From contig JADZCI010000159.1 of assembly GCA_020851655.1 (NCBI GenBank), positions 1 to 47,162 of the forward strand: a stretch of 47,162 nucleotides of DNA, in the 5' to 3' direction. Below, piece after piece: positions 29,079 through 37,196 of this stretch (its first letter is position 1; the number at the start of each line of letters is the position of its first letter). A program made the translations under genes and the position numbers. The notes beneath the pieces were generated by a model, which saw nothing but the letters and a program-made list of their open reading frames with translations, was not told the origin of the DNA and did not search any database. The DNA comes from Bryobacterales bacterium. Its GTDB lineage: Bacteria > Acidobacteriota > Terriglobia > Bryobacterales > Bryobacteraceae.

Positions 29079-29410
29079 GGTCCGGTTCCTCCCGCATCCT
29101 GTCTGACTATGGCGTTCGAGAATGCAGCGTGAAAGTTACCGGATTCGCTAACCGGCAGCATCGTGGCTCCACCGGCGTGCGTCGCAATCAAGTACGTGGT
29201 CTCCGAAACACGCACGAAATGCAGAGAATGCTGCGGCGTCAAGGGGAGACGGTCCAGCAACTCGAGCTGCTTGCCCGGGCGCGCCGCGGTCCGGTTGGCC
29301 CAGGGCAACCGCATTGCGCTCGTGACGCGGCCCTTGCGCAGCGCCCACACCACGCCTCCCAACAACAGGAAGACAAACGCAACGCCGCTGATTTGCTGCA
29401 GGATGTCCAT
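29069..29410 (-). CDS. fliO: FliO-like flagellar export assembly protein
   Basis: This 113-residue protein has one N-terminal membrane helix (about 8-24, VAFVFLLLGGVVWALRKG), followed by a small cytoplasmic domain with LELLDRLPLTPQHSLHFVRV. That matches the FliO pattern LxxLxRxxLxPxxxLxLVxV. FliO helps FliP assemble. Sequence similarity in this family is low, and the call rests on layout and on its place just before fliP, which it overlaps by 10 bases. Confidence 0.85.
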   Translation of the reverse strand: MDILQQISGVAFVFLLLGGVVWALRKGRVTSAMRLPWANRTAARPGKQLELLDRLPLTPQHSLHFVRVSETTYLIATHAGGATMLPVSESGNFHAAFSNAIVRQDAGGTGPCA

Positions 29411-29418
29411 TCGGTTCC

Positions 29419-29667
29419 CTATTCCTCCAGATTGAAGTCCGTAATACGGACCCCCATTGAGTCTTCGATGATGACTATCTCGCCGAACGCCGTAAGCGCG
29501 CCGCCGACGAGCAAGTCGATGTTCTCGCCCGCCGAACGGGTCATGCGGATAACGCTGCCGAGGTCGAGGTCGAGAATCTGCTGCAAAGTCATGGTCTTGC
29601 GATCCAGTTCGACCTGGAGGTCAACCGGGATCTCTTCAAAACCCGCGATCTCTTCGTGTGAATTCAC
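29419..29667 (-). CDS. fliN: Flagellar motor switch protein FliN (short form)
   Basis: This 82-residue protein is a bare SpoA-type FliN domain: IPVDLQVELDRKTMTLQQIL, then LDLGSVIRMTRS, then LVGGALTAFGEIVIIED and MGVRI. FliN forms the bottom of the C-ring and docks the export ATPase regulator. It is shorter than E. coli FliN (137 residues) because the N-terminal region is missing, but the core is complete. It lies between flgE and fliO with small gaps. A second, longer FliN/FliY-like gene is at 21374-22204. Confidence 0.93.
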   Translation of the reverse strand: MNSHEEIAGFEEIPVDLQVELDRKTMTLQQILDLDLGSVIRMTRSAGENIDLLVGGALTAFGEIVIIEDSMGVRITDFNLEE

Positions 29668-29688
29668 GCGCTACCTCGCACTTCAGAG

Positions 29689-30933
29689 TTACCGGAGCAG
29701 GTTAATGGTGTCCCGGCTGAGTTCGTCGACGGCTGTGACGACCTTGGCGTTGGCCTGGTAGCCGCGCTGAAGGACGATCAGGTTGGTGAATTCGCGAGCG
29801 ATGTCGACTGTGGAAAACTCGATGGATCCACCAAGAATCTGGCCGCGGCCACCGGTGGAAGGGAGCCCAATCGCGGGCAGAGCCGTGCGCGCGCTGATGC
29901 CGAAGTTGTTGTTGCCCACCGCGATCATGGACTCGGGATTGCGGATGGCGGCCATCGCCAGTTGACCAACCGCCACCTGGTGTCCGTTCGAGTATTGGGC
30001 CAGGATCTGACCTCCGTCGCCGATTCCAACGCGGATCAACTGCGCCGCGGGCGAACCGTCCTGGGCATTGGCTGCCACGGCGGAAGGCTGCGAGTACTGC
30101 GTAAGGCGCGGAACCGAACCGTTGTAAAGGTTCCAGGTGAGCGCCATGTCGGAGGCGCCGTCGGCGAGCCCCGTCACCTGCAGTTCAGGCATGGCATCCG
30201 TCACGGCCGGGGAGACAAGCTTGCCATCGGCCCCAAACGTCACGGTCCCGGTGACGGGAGTGAATGGCGCGGTCAGGTCCGCATCGGGAAATGTCGCAGA
30301 GTAATCCCACTCGTTGGCTGTCGCAGACTTGGTGAAGCTGACGCTCACGTTGTGAGAGTTTCCAAGGCTGTCGAAAACCTCTATGGATGTCGAAAATGTT
30401 GTGGGTGGCGGTCCGGCCGTTCCGGCCGCATCCAGGTTTAGATCGAAGGAGAATCCTTTGGTCGGCAGCGGCGTGCGGAGAGAACCCACGGGCACGACCA
30501 CATTGGTCACCGGCTGTGTGGTGTCGAGCACGCCGTTGACTTCGTTCCAGCCTTGAACCCGGAAACCGGTCGCCGTCACCAGCGCGCCATCTTTGTTTAC
30601 CTGGAGATTGCCGCCTCGGGTGTAGAGTTGCGCGCCGAGCGAATCCTTGACTACAAGAAAACCGTCGCCCTGTATCGCGGTGTCGAGGGCGCCGGTGCTG
30701 GCCTGAATGGCGCCTTGCGTGAACTGCCGGATGGTCACCGGACGGGCGACGCCAAATCCCACTTGGGTTTCACCCAAACCGGCGCCCAGGGACTGCGTCA
30801 CCAGGTCGCTGAAGGCCACCACGCTGGCCTTGTAACCCGAAGTGTTCAGGTTCGCCAGGTTGTTGCCGACGACGTCGACTGCCGTGGTGTGGGCGCTCAG
30901 CGCCGAGAGTGCGGTTGAAAATGATGTGAACAT
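29689..30933 (-). CDS. flgE: Flagellar hook protein FlgE
   Basis: This 414-residue protein forms the hook. The N-terminal rod/hook signature is ALSALSAHTTAVDVVGNNLA with NTSGYKAS. The inner part has GDGFLVVKDS, typical of FlgE/F/G proteins, and the C-terminus has the coiled-coil-forming FTNLIVLQRGYQANAKVVT. Length is close to E. coli FlgE (402). The gene follows flgD by 15 bases, so hook cap and hook subunit are made together. Confidence 0.95.
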   Translation of the reverse strand: MFTSFSTALSALSAHTTAVDVVGNNLANLNTSGYKASVVAFSDLVTQSLGAGLGETQVGFGVARPVTIRQFTQGAIQASTGALDTAIQGDGFLVVKDSLGAQLYTRGGNLQVNKDGALVTATGFRVQGWNEVNGVLDTTQPVTNVVVPVGSLRTPLPTKGFSFDLNLDAAGTAGPPPTTFSTSIEVFDSLGNSHNVSVSFTKSATANEWDYSATFPDADLTAPFTPVTGTVTFGADGKLVSPAVTDAMPELQVTGLADGASDMALTWNLYNGSVPRLTQYSQPSAVAANAQDGSPAAQLIRVGIGDGGQILAQYSNGHQVAVGQLAMAAIRNPESMIAVGNNNFGISARTALPAIGLPSTGGRGQILGGSIEFSTVDIAREFTNLIVLQRGYQANAKVVTAVDELSRDTINLLR

Positions 30934-30948
30934 ATGTAACTCCTCCGA

Positions 30949-31281
30949 TTAGTTCCCGGTCTTGTTGTCCAGGTTCATGGGGTTGCCCGTGGTGTCCGTG
31001 CCGACGATCTGCGCCAGCAGCTTGCGGATGTTCACCAGCTCATTCTTGGAGTCGAGCGTCTGCTCAAGCTGGGTGAACTGGGCGAGTTGGGTGACAAACT
31101 CGGTGCCGTCGGCCGGATTCAGCGGGTTCTGATGCGAAAGCTGCGCCGTCAGCAGTTGGAGGAAGACTTCCTTGTTGGCCAGCCGGTCGACGCCTTGCGC
31201 CTCCTGCTGTTTGGTGGCGCCGGCCGTCTTACCGATATCAGCCGTCGCCAGCCAGTTGGATGGGACGCCAGAAACGCTCAT
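30949..31281 (-). CDS. flgD: Hook-capping scaffold protein FlgD (short)
   Basis: This 110-residue protein matches the conserved N-terminal region of FlgD: NKEVFLQLLTAQLSHQNPL, then NPADGTEFVTQLAQFTQLEQ. The C-terminal tudor and Ig-like domains of proteobacterial FlgD (over 220 residues) are missing; the protein ends in a short polar tail. Short FlgDs of this kind occur in several phyla. It lies 3 bases after fliK and 15 bases before flgE, as expected for the hook cap. Confidence 0.92.
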   Translation of the reverse strand: MSVSGVPSNWLATADIGKTAGATKQQEAQGVDRLANKEVFLQLLTAQLSHQNPLNPADGTEFVTQLAQFTQLEQTLDSKNELVNIRKLLAQIVGTDTTGNPMNLDNKTGN

Positions 31282-31284
31282 ACT

Positions 31285-32619
31285 TTACCTTCCTTTCCGG
31301 CTGGATGCCGGCTGTTCATCTACTTCGTCGGCCCAGCGAAACAAACCGCGGTCACGACCGGAATGCGGTTGGCCCTGCTGGGCGGGTTGGTGATCCCGCG
31401 GCCACGGCGAGTGGCCTTGTGAGTCTTGTCCTCGCTGATCGCGGCTGAACTGTTGACTCAGGTCCCCTGAATGGGGGGCCTCGACAGTTCGAATGTTCTC
31501 CATCGTGAGACCGCGAGTCTGCAAGCGGTCCGTCAGACTCGAAAGCTGGCTCTGAAGCTGCTGGTTGAGGGCCGCATCGGCCGAACGTACAGCGACTTCA
31601 ATTCGTCCTCCCCGGTCATTTACCTGAAGACTGACGCTGGGGGCGTTACGCTCCGTGACCTTGAATTCGAGACTTCGGATCGGATCGGAACCTGCCTTGT
31701 CGACGGCCGGCTGATTGGCGACCGGGGCCGAAGCGGCGGCGCGCGCTGGCTGGCCCGGCGCCGGAGGCGGGGCCGGCGGTTGCGCGGACTCCGCCGTAAC
31801 CGCACCGGATGATGGACTGTGCGAAGCGTAGGCTTCGGCCACCTTGGGGGACTCACTGCCCGGCTTGCCGTCTTCGACGGATGGCTGCACCGCCGCCTCA
31901 GGGAGTCCGGTCTTGGACTTGTCTCCTTGTGCTTCGTGGTGCTGTCTCTGCCCGGCTTGATGGCCGTTTGGTTGAGGGGCCTTCGCCAGGTTCACCACTT
32001 CGCCTCGAAACGCAAGGCTTGCCGGGTCCTGACCCTTTTGCAGGGTTCCGGCTTGAACCTTCGGCTTGGCCGCCTGGTCTTGAATCGCCTGCCAGTCCCC
32101 GCGGAGTGTCAGCGCGGCCTGGCGAGCGTCGTCCATGGTATTAACCGGCTTCCCTGATGCCAGAAGGCCCGCCTCCGCCAGAATCGGGACGGGGGCTGCC
32201 TCCAACGTATTGCCGTCCTTGGAGGGACCTTCCGCGGGAGTGGCCGCCTGAGTGGCGGCCGGGTTTACTACCTGATCGCCAATATTGCTGGCGGAGATAT
32301 CGCGCGGCGCCGGCAAGGCCAGCGCCAGGGTTAACCAAGCGGTGGGCTGAACCGGTGTGGAAGCCGGCGTAAATACCGGCGGCTGATCCGGCTGACAGGA
32401 ATCTTGATCTGGCATTTCTTCGGACTCCCGAGTAGGGTCCGATTGGGAGGAACGCGCTCTATTGCCTTGAGAGTGATCGCGGGCTCCCAGCCCATTCATA
32501 ATCGAGCGGAAGTGGGAGGGCGAATCCTTGGTTCTCGAATCGGCGCCAGATTCAGCCCTGCCCGGGCTGGGACTTGGCTCGACGGGCAGCCGGACGGAAT
32601 CAGTGGCGGAAGCAAGCAC
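31285..32619 (-). CDS. fliK: Flagellar hook-length control protein FliK
   Basis: This 444-residue protein has a long Pro/Ala/Gln-rich, low-complexity N-terminal part and a C-terminal hook-length control domain (about 320-400: LEFKVTERNAPSVSLQVNDR, then VAVRSADAALNQQLQSQLSS and LTDRLQTRGLTMENI). FliK is exported as a molecular ruler and triggers FlhB to switch specificity. The ruler is long and disordered, as expected. The start is a GTG with no clear ribosome-binding site. An in-frame ATG at 32415, preceded by GGGAG, is a serious alternative (residue 69). It heads the 14-gene minus-strand flagellar block and lies downstream of a sigma-28-type promoter. Confidence 0.85.
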   Translation of the reverse strand: MLASATDSVRLPVEPSPSPGRAESGADSRTKDSPSHFRSIMNGLGARDHSQGNRARSSQSDPTRESEEMPDQDSCQPDQPPVFTPASTPVQPTAWLTLALALPAPRDISASNIGDQVVNPAATQAATPAEGPSKDGNTLEAAPVPILAEAGLLASGKPVNTMDDARQAALTLRGDWQAIQDQAAKPKVQAGTLQKGQDPASLAFRGEVVNLAKAPQPNGHQAGQRQHHEAQGDKSKTGLPEAAVQPSVEDGKPGSESPKVAEAYASHSPSSGAVTAESAQPPAPPPAPGQPARAAASAPVANQPAVDKAGSDPIRSLEFKVTERNAPSVSLQVNDRGGRIEVAVRSADAALNQQLQSQLSSLTDRLQTRGLTMENIRTVEAPHSGDLSQQFSRDQRGQDSQGHSPWPRDHQPAQQGQPHSGRDRGLFRWADEVDEQPASSRKGR

Positions 32620-32758
32620 GCCGGAAGAGATGCAGGCGTGCCGCCAAAGTGGATTCTCGAATTCTCAATGGATTACGGGGGTCAAGGGCGGCAGAATTTC
32701 GTCATTGAAACGGTGTGTGCCAAATTGGTGTCTCAACCCGGTACGTCCCTTGTCGGCC

Positions 32759-32785
32759 TTATCGGCGCATCTTCCTGTCTTTTGA
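32759..32785 (-). promoter_or_regulatory. Sigma-28 (FliA)-type promoter upstream of fliK
   Basis: On the minus strand, GCCGATAA (32759-32766) is a perfect FliA -10 element. TCAA (32782-32785) lies 15 bases upstream, where TAAA is expected (3 of 4 bases match; CAAA at 14-base spacing also fits). The site is about 140 bases before the fliK GTG, in the 217-base gap between the divergent fliK and flgF operons. It would drive the block fliK to fliA and beyond. Confidence 0.7.
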
Positions 32786-32836
32786 GAAGAATTTCGTTTG
32801 GCCCGGCAACTGCTCTACGAGTGCCGGAGATCGCCG

Positions 32837-33550
32837 ATGGATCCTCTTACCACAGCGGCTGCGAGTGGCTTGCGAGCCAGGATGGAGTCTCTCGACATCC
32901 TCGCCAACAACCTCGCCAACACGACGACGGCCGGATTCAAGGCCGACCGGGAATACTTCAACGTATATGTCTCGCCCGATGGCGCCGAGGTCCCTTCAAT
33001 CGACAGCCATTGGACCGACCTTTCACAGGGCAGCATCGAAACGACCGGCAATCCGCTCGATGTGGCCTTGTCCGGACCCGGCTTTTTTGCGGTTCAGACT
33101 CCGCAAGGCGTCCGCTACACAAGAAACGGCGCCTTTCATTTGAACTCGCTCGGAGAACTGGTGACCCCGGACAATTACAAGGTCTTGAACGACCAGTCGC
33201 AGTCAATTCAACTTGACCTGAACCAGGCCGTCAAGATCGATAAAGACGGAGTGCTTTGGCAAGGGGCAAACCAGGCGGGGAAACTGTTGATTGCAGGTTC
33301 ACCCAACGCCCCGTCGCTGGCCAAAGCAGGTTCGACCTATTTTCAGTGGTCGCCGTCAAACTCGACCGGCAGGCCGGCAGCCACCGAAATTGTCCAGGGA
33401 GGCAGAGAAGCTTCCAACGCCGGAAGCGTCGATTCGGCCGTACGCATGGTTGGGGTGATGCGGCAGTTTGAAGCACTCCAGAGAGCCGTGCAGTTGGGCG
33501 GCGAGATGAACCGGCGTGCGGTGGAAGAAGTAGCGCGGGTCAACCCGTAG
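32837..33550 (+). CDS. flgF: Flagellar proximal rod protein FlgF
   Basis: This 237-residue rod protein has the N-terminal signature AASGLRARMESLDILANNLA with NTTTAGFKAD, the central GPGFFAVQTPQGVRYTRNG, and a C-terminal helix with MRQFEALQRAVQLGGEMN. It is the first gene of the plus-strand rod/ring operon. The ATG at 32837 has GGAGA seven bases upstream. In-frame upstream codons to 32798 do not match the family. It resembles FlgG but is shorter, and its own flgG follows 18 bases after the stop. Confidence 0.92.
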   Translation: MDPLTTAAASGLRARMESLDILANNLANTTTAGFKADREYFNVYVSPDGAEVPSIDSHWTDLSQGSIETTGNPLDVALSGPGFFAVQTPQGVRYTRNGAFHLNSLGELVTPDNYKVLNDQSQSIQLDLNQAVKIDKDGVLWQGANQAGKLLIAGSPNAPSLAKAGSTYFQWSPSNSTGRPAATEIVQGGREASNAGSVDSAVRMVGVMRQFEALQRAVQLGGEMNRRAVEEVARVNP

Positions 33551-33568
33551 CACCGAGGAGAGCCAATT

Positions 33569-34360
33569 ATGATCAGAGCCCTTTATAGCGCGGCCAGCGG
33601 AATGGACGCGCAACAGTTGAATGTCGATAACATCGCGCACAATCTGGCCAACGCGAACACCTCCGGGTTCAAGGCCCGCCGGGCGCAGTTCCACGACCTG
33701 CTCTATCAGAGCATCATCGCGCCGGGAGCGGCGGCTGGCTCTCAAACGGTGGTGCCGACCGGGTTGCAACTCGGCCTCGGGACGCGCGCCGTATCGAATG
33801 AAATCAGTTTCTCGCAGGGCAGCTTTTCCGGGACCGAAAACCCGCTGGACCTGGTCATCGAGGGTCGCGGATTCTTCCAGATCCGGCGGCCCAGCGGGGA
33901 GATCTCTTATTCGCGCGCCGGCCAGTTCCACCTGGACCGCGACGGCAACATGGTGACCGCCGACGGCGATGCGCTGGAACCGCAGATTACCATCCCGGCA
34001 CAGGCTTCCGGCGTGAATATCGCCACCGACGGCACCGTCAGCTACTCGTTGCCGAACCAGACAAACGCTCAGGTTGCGGGTCAGATACAGCTCGCGAATT
34101 TCACCAATCCGGCTGGACTCAAGAGCCTGGGGCGGAACCTCTACGCGCCGACCGACGCTTCCGGCGAACCTTCTCTGGGAAATCCCGGCGGACAGGAAGG
34201 GTTGGGGACGTTGCTATCGGGATACGTCGAGCAATCGAACGTTTCGATCGTTGAGGAGTTCGTCAACCTGATCGTCAGCCAGAGAGCCTATGAGGCCAAC
34301 TCCAAGGTGGCGAAGGCCGCCGACGAGATGTACCAGCAGGTGAATAACCTGACGCGATGA
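33569..34360 (+). CDS. flgG: Flagellar distal rod protein FlgG
   Basis: This 263-residue protein is very close to the FlgG family length (about 260). It has MIRALYSAASGMDAQQLNVD, then NTSGFKARRAQFHDLLYQS, the core IEGRGFFQIRRPSGE, and the C-terminal VEEFVNLIVSQRAYEANSKV. FlgG forms the distal rod that the P and L rings surround. GGAGAG lies 8 bases before the ATG. The stop overlaps the flgA start (ATGA). Confidence 0.97.
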   Translation: MIRALYSAASGMDAQQLNVDNIAHNLANANTSGFKARRAQFHDLLYQSIIAPGAAAGSQTVVPTGLQLGLGTRAVSNEISFSQGSFSGTENPLDLVIEGRGFFQIRRPSGEISYSRAGQFHLDRDGNMVTADGDALEPQITIPAQASGVNIATDGTVSYSLPNQTNAQVAGQIQLANFTNPAGLKSLGRNLYAPTDASGEPSLGNPGGQEGLGTLLSGYVEQSNVSIVEEFVNLIVSQRAYEANSKVAKAADEMYQQVNNLTR

Positions 34361-35028
34361 TGCCCTGGGTGCTCGTCCTGGTTACACTGGCGCGGGAGCA
34401 GATGCTCACGGCGCAGCGGGTGTCAATGGCTGAGGCTGGCTTGGATGCGGCCGCGGCCCAGATCATCCTCAAGGGCGCCAGTGCCGACGCGCTGGCGGCG
34501 GTCAACGTACGATTTCCCTGGACTGGTCTGGCGAAGCCCGCGGCGCCCGGCAGCGAATCCGTGATGATGTGGCGCGGAGAAGCCACCGGCGCCGATGGCG
34601 CGGCGCGTCCGTTGTGGGCGCGGGTTCAAATCACATTTCGACGCACGGGCCTTGTCGCCACAAGGCCGATTTCGGCGGGACGGCGCATCACTGCTGGAGA
34701 TTTTCGAGTTTCGAGCTGGAACGCGCCCCTGTCTCAAGGCAAACCCCTGGACAAGCCCGAAGTCCTTGCCGGCGCGGTGCTGACTCGCCCGGTCATGGCG
34801 GGAGCGCCGATTCTGACCGACATGGTGGCAACCGGCGACCAGATTCTCCCGGGCGAGAGGATTCTGGTGGAGAGCATCGCCGGACCGGCCCGCATCACGT
34901 TCGATGCGACAGCCGAGAACCGCGCCAATGCCGGCGAGCGGGTGTTCTTTCGAAGTCCCCTAAACGGGAAGAGAGTGGCCGGACGCGCCGAACCCGGCCA
35001 CCGTGTCCTTGTTACCTGGGAGAACTGA
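34357..35028 (+). CDS. flgA: Flagellar P-ring assembly chaperone FlgA
   Basis: This 223-residue protein has a short hydrophobic N-terminus (MPWVLVLVTLA) as an export signal. The C-terminal half is SAF-like: VATRPISAGRRITAGDFRV, then GAVLTRPVMAGAPILTDMV and a last strand RAEPGHRVLVTWEN. FlgA is a periplasmic chaperone that assists FlgI polymerisation. Its start overlaps the flgG stop. flgH follows 4 bases after the stop, and flgI lies one gene further on. Confidence 0.9.
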   Translation: MMPWVLVLVTLAREQMLTAQRVSMAEAGLDAAAAQIILKGASADALAAVNVRFPWTGLAKPAAPGSESVMMWRGEATGADGAARPLWARVQITFRRTGLVATRPISAGRRITAGDFRVSSWNAPLSQGKPLDKPEVLAGAVLTRPVMAGAPILTDMVATGDQILPGERILVESIAGPARITFDATAENRANAGERVFFRSPLNGKRVAGRAEPGHRVLVTWEN

Positions 35029-35032
35029 AACC

Positions 35033-35722
35033 ATGAGGGCAAGATATCTGGCCGCGGCCCTGATCGCAACAGCGGTTTGGGCCAAGTCGAAGAACCAGAA
35101 AGAGACTCCAGCGCTGAACCCGCTGAATCAGTACATCGAAGCGGCTCGAAGCCGTGCCACTGTCAGCACACCGTCGGCCGGGTCGCTTTTCTCGCCTGAC
35201 GGACGAATCAGCGAACTTGCCCGCGACTTGAGAGCCTCGCGGGTGGACGACATCGTGACCATCGTCGTGGCCGACAAGGCATCGGCCGTATCGCGAGGTG
35301 GCACGAACTCGGCGCGCTCGGCGAACGCCAAAGCCTCCATCACTTCAGCCGCGCTCCCCACCCGCATGGCCACCCAGTTGGCCAACGTGGTTGGACTCGG
35401 CTCGGATCAGAAGCTGCAAGGCCAGGGCGAAACCACCCGGGAGTCGGAATTAACCACGACGCTTTCGGCACGTGTGGTGGAAGTCCTTCCGAACGGCAAC
35501 CTGGTGCTGGAGGGGACCAAAGAGGTCCAGGTGAATTCCGAGCGCCAGCGTGTAGTTGTCCGGGGTGTGGCGCGCTGGAACGATCTCACAAACGACAACC
35601 TGGTTCGCTCGGACCGGCTTGCGCAACTGGAAGTCTGGATCGACGGCCGCGGCGTAGTCAACGATTCGATTCGACGGCCGAACATACTGTATCGGATTCT
35701 GCTCGGCATCCTGCCGTTCTGA
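35033..35722 (+). CDS. flgH: Flagellar L-ring protein FlgH (no lipidation cysteine)
   Basis: This 229-residue protein matches FlgH: GSLFSPDGRISELARDLRAS, then RVDDIVTIVVADKASAVSRG, then RVVEVLPNGNLVLEGTKEV and the C-terminal RRPNILYRILLGILPF. The L ring forms the bushing in the outer membrane. In most Gram-negative bacteria FlgH is a lipoprotein. Here the signal peptide (MRARYLAAALIATAVWAKSK) has no lipobox cysteine and suggests ordinary signal peptidase I cleavage. The ATG at 35033 is 4 bases after the flgA stop. The upstream in-frame start at 35003 would add residues inside flgA and spoil the signal. Confidence 0.92.
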   Translation: MRARYLAAALIATAVWAKSKNQKETPALNPLNQYIEAARSRATVSTPSAGSLFSPDGRISELARDLRASRVDDIVTIVVADKASAVSRGGTNSARSANAKASITSAALPTRMATQLANVVGLGSDQKLQGQGETTRESELTTTLSARVVEVLPNGNLVLEGTKEVQVNSERQRVVVRGVARWNDLTNDNLVRSDRLAQLEVWIDGRGVVNDSIRRPNILYRILLGILPF

Positions 35723-35728
35723 GGCGCT

Positions 35729-36838
35729 ATGAAACTCTCGCTCGTTCTGCTGGCCGCATGGCCGCTGCTGGCCGCCGAGCCCGCATCGCCCCCGCGCACC
35801 AACCTGGTGCGCATCAAGGACATCGCCCGAATCGAGGGGATTCGAGACAACCAACTGGTTGGTTACGGGCTGGTGGTCGGCCTGAACGGCAGCGGAGACA
35901 AGAGGCAGACCGTGTTCTCCACGCAGACTCTGGCGAACCTGTTGCAGCGGATGGGTGTTCAAGTGAACCCCGTCATGATCCAGGTTCGAAACACGGCCGC
36001 GGTCATGGTGACCGCGGACCTGCCTGCCTTTGCGCAGCCCGGTACCCGGATTGACGTCACCGTCGCGGCCGTCGGCGATTCGACGGCGCTCCAGGGTGGG
36101 CTCCTGGTGCTGACTCCGCTAAAAGCATCGAATGGCGCGACCTTCGCTGTGGCGCAAGGGCAAGTTGTGACCGGCGGCTTTGTTGCGCGCGGCGGCGCGG
36201 GGAATTCGATGACCACCAACCATCCCACCGCCGGCCGTATCCCCGCCGGCGCTATCGTGGAGCAGGCTGCGCCTTCCGTGATGCCAACGACCGATGTTCA
36301 CTACCAACTCAAGAACGCGGACTTCATGACCGCAACACGCCTGGCGCGCACGATCAATAAACACTTCGACATGCCCTTGGCCGAATGTGTGAGCGCCGGA
36401 CTGGTGAACGTGAGGATTGACGACAAGTATCGCGCACGCCGGGTCGAGTTCATCGCCGAAGTGGAAGACCTTCAGGTAGAAACCGACCAGCGGGCCAGAA
36501 TCGTCATAAACGAACGGACGGGAAGCATCGTGTTTGGCAGGGATGTGAAGATTCGTCCCGTGGCCGTTCTTCACGGCAACCTCAGCGTGGAGATCCAAAC
36601 CACTTATGACGTTTCCCAGCCGGCCCCATTCTCGAGAGGCGAGACTAAGGTTGTGCCCGAGGTTGGCGTCGGGGTGAAGGAAGAGAAAGCCCGGCAGCTC
36701 AGTCTGAAACAGGGCGCAACCGTGGATGACCTGGTGAAATCGTTGATGAACATTGGATCGACACCTCGGGACGTGATTGCGATCCTGCAAAGCCTGCGTG
36801 CCGCGGGAGCGCTGGAAGCCGACCTGGAGGTCATATGA
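35729..36838 (+). CDS. flgI: Flagellar P-ring protein FlgI
   Basis: This 369-residue protein has a signal peptide (MKLSLVLLAAWPLLAAEPA) and the FlgI hallmarks VRIKDIARIEGIRDNQLVGY, then GLVVGLNGSGDK and NLLQRMGVQVNP, with the C-terminal PRDVIAILQSLRAAGALEAD. FlgI forms the P ring in the peptidoglycan layer. Length equals that of E. coli FlgI (about 365). It follows flgH by 6 bases and overlaps flgJ by 4 bases (ATGA). Confidence 0.97.
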   Translation: MKLSLVLLAAWPLLAAEPASPPRTNLVRIKDIARIEGIRDNQLVGYGLVVGLNGSGDKRQTVFSTQTLANLLQRMGVQVNPVMIQVRNTAAVMVTADLPAFAQPGTRIDVTVAAVGDSTALQGGLLVLTPLKASNGATFAVAQGQVVTGGFVARGGAGNSMTTNHPTAGRIPAGAIVEQAAPSVMPTTDVHYQLKNADFMTATRLARTINKHFDMPLAECVSAGLVNVRIDDKYRARRVEFIAEVEDLQVETDQRARIVINERTGSIVFGRDVKIRPVAVLHGNLSVEIQTTYDVSQPAPFSRGETKVVPEVGVGVKEEKARQLSLKQGATVDDLVKSLMNIGSTPRDVIAILQSLRAAGALEADLEVI

Positions 36839-37152
36839 CGGTCAGCGGCGGGGGCATTACCGCCCTGGACTGGCAGACGACAGCGTCGCCCAAGTCGGAC
36901 GTGAAGAAGGCGGCTCAGGAATTCGAGGCTTTGCTGCTCACACAGATCCTGCAAGGGATGAAATCCTCGCTTGGAGAAGGACTGCTGGGAAGTTCCGATT
37001 CAGAATCGGGCAGCCAGATGATCCAACTTGGGCAGGAGATGATCGCCCACTCCTTGAGTCAAAGCGGAGGAGTTGGACTGGCGAAGCTGGTACAGCAGGG
37101 CCTCACGAAGACCGCGGCAAGCGCCCCGGACTCCCATACGTCCAACAAGTAA
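36835..37152 (+). CDS. flgJ: FlgJ-type rod-binding protein without muramidase domain
   Basis: This 105-residue protein is the N-terminal rod-binding domain of FlgJ: KKAAQEFEALLLTQILQGMK, then SGSQMIQLGQEMIAHSLSQS and GVGLAKLVQQGL. It serves as the rod cap. The C-terminal glycosyl hydrolase (muramidase) domain of gammaproteobacterial FlgJ is absent, as in alpha- and deltaproteobacteria, so a separate lytic enzyme must open the wall. It is last in the flgF-G-A-H-I-J operon and converges on fliS. Confidence 0.93.
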   Translation: MTVSGGGITALDWQTTASPKSDVKKAAQEFEALLLTQILQGMKSSLGEGLLGSSDSESGSQMIQLGQEMIAHSLSQSGGVGLAKLVQQGLTKTAASAPDSHTSNK

Positions 37153-37159
37153 CGCTTTT

Positions 37160-37196
37160 CGCCGCTGACTCTCGCTTGCCCGCCGGTCAGGCGGCG
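37160..37196. terminator. Hairpin between convergent flgJ and fliS
   Basis: CGCCGCTGAC (37160-37169) faces GTCA-G-GCGGCG (37186-37196), giving a ten-pair stem with one bulged G and a 16-base loop. It fills the gap after the flgJ stop and reaches into the fliS stop codon, so it could end transcription from both sides. No long T-tract follows on either strand, which lowers confidence in intrinsic termination. Confidence 0.4.

Noticed and set aside
32707..32722. A TGGCAC element upstream of fliK on the minus strand, a possible sigma-54 promoter
   Set aside because: The required GC of the -12 box is missing: GTTT stands where TTGC is expected. The sigma-28 site nearby is much better.
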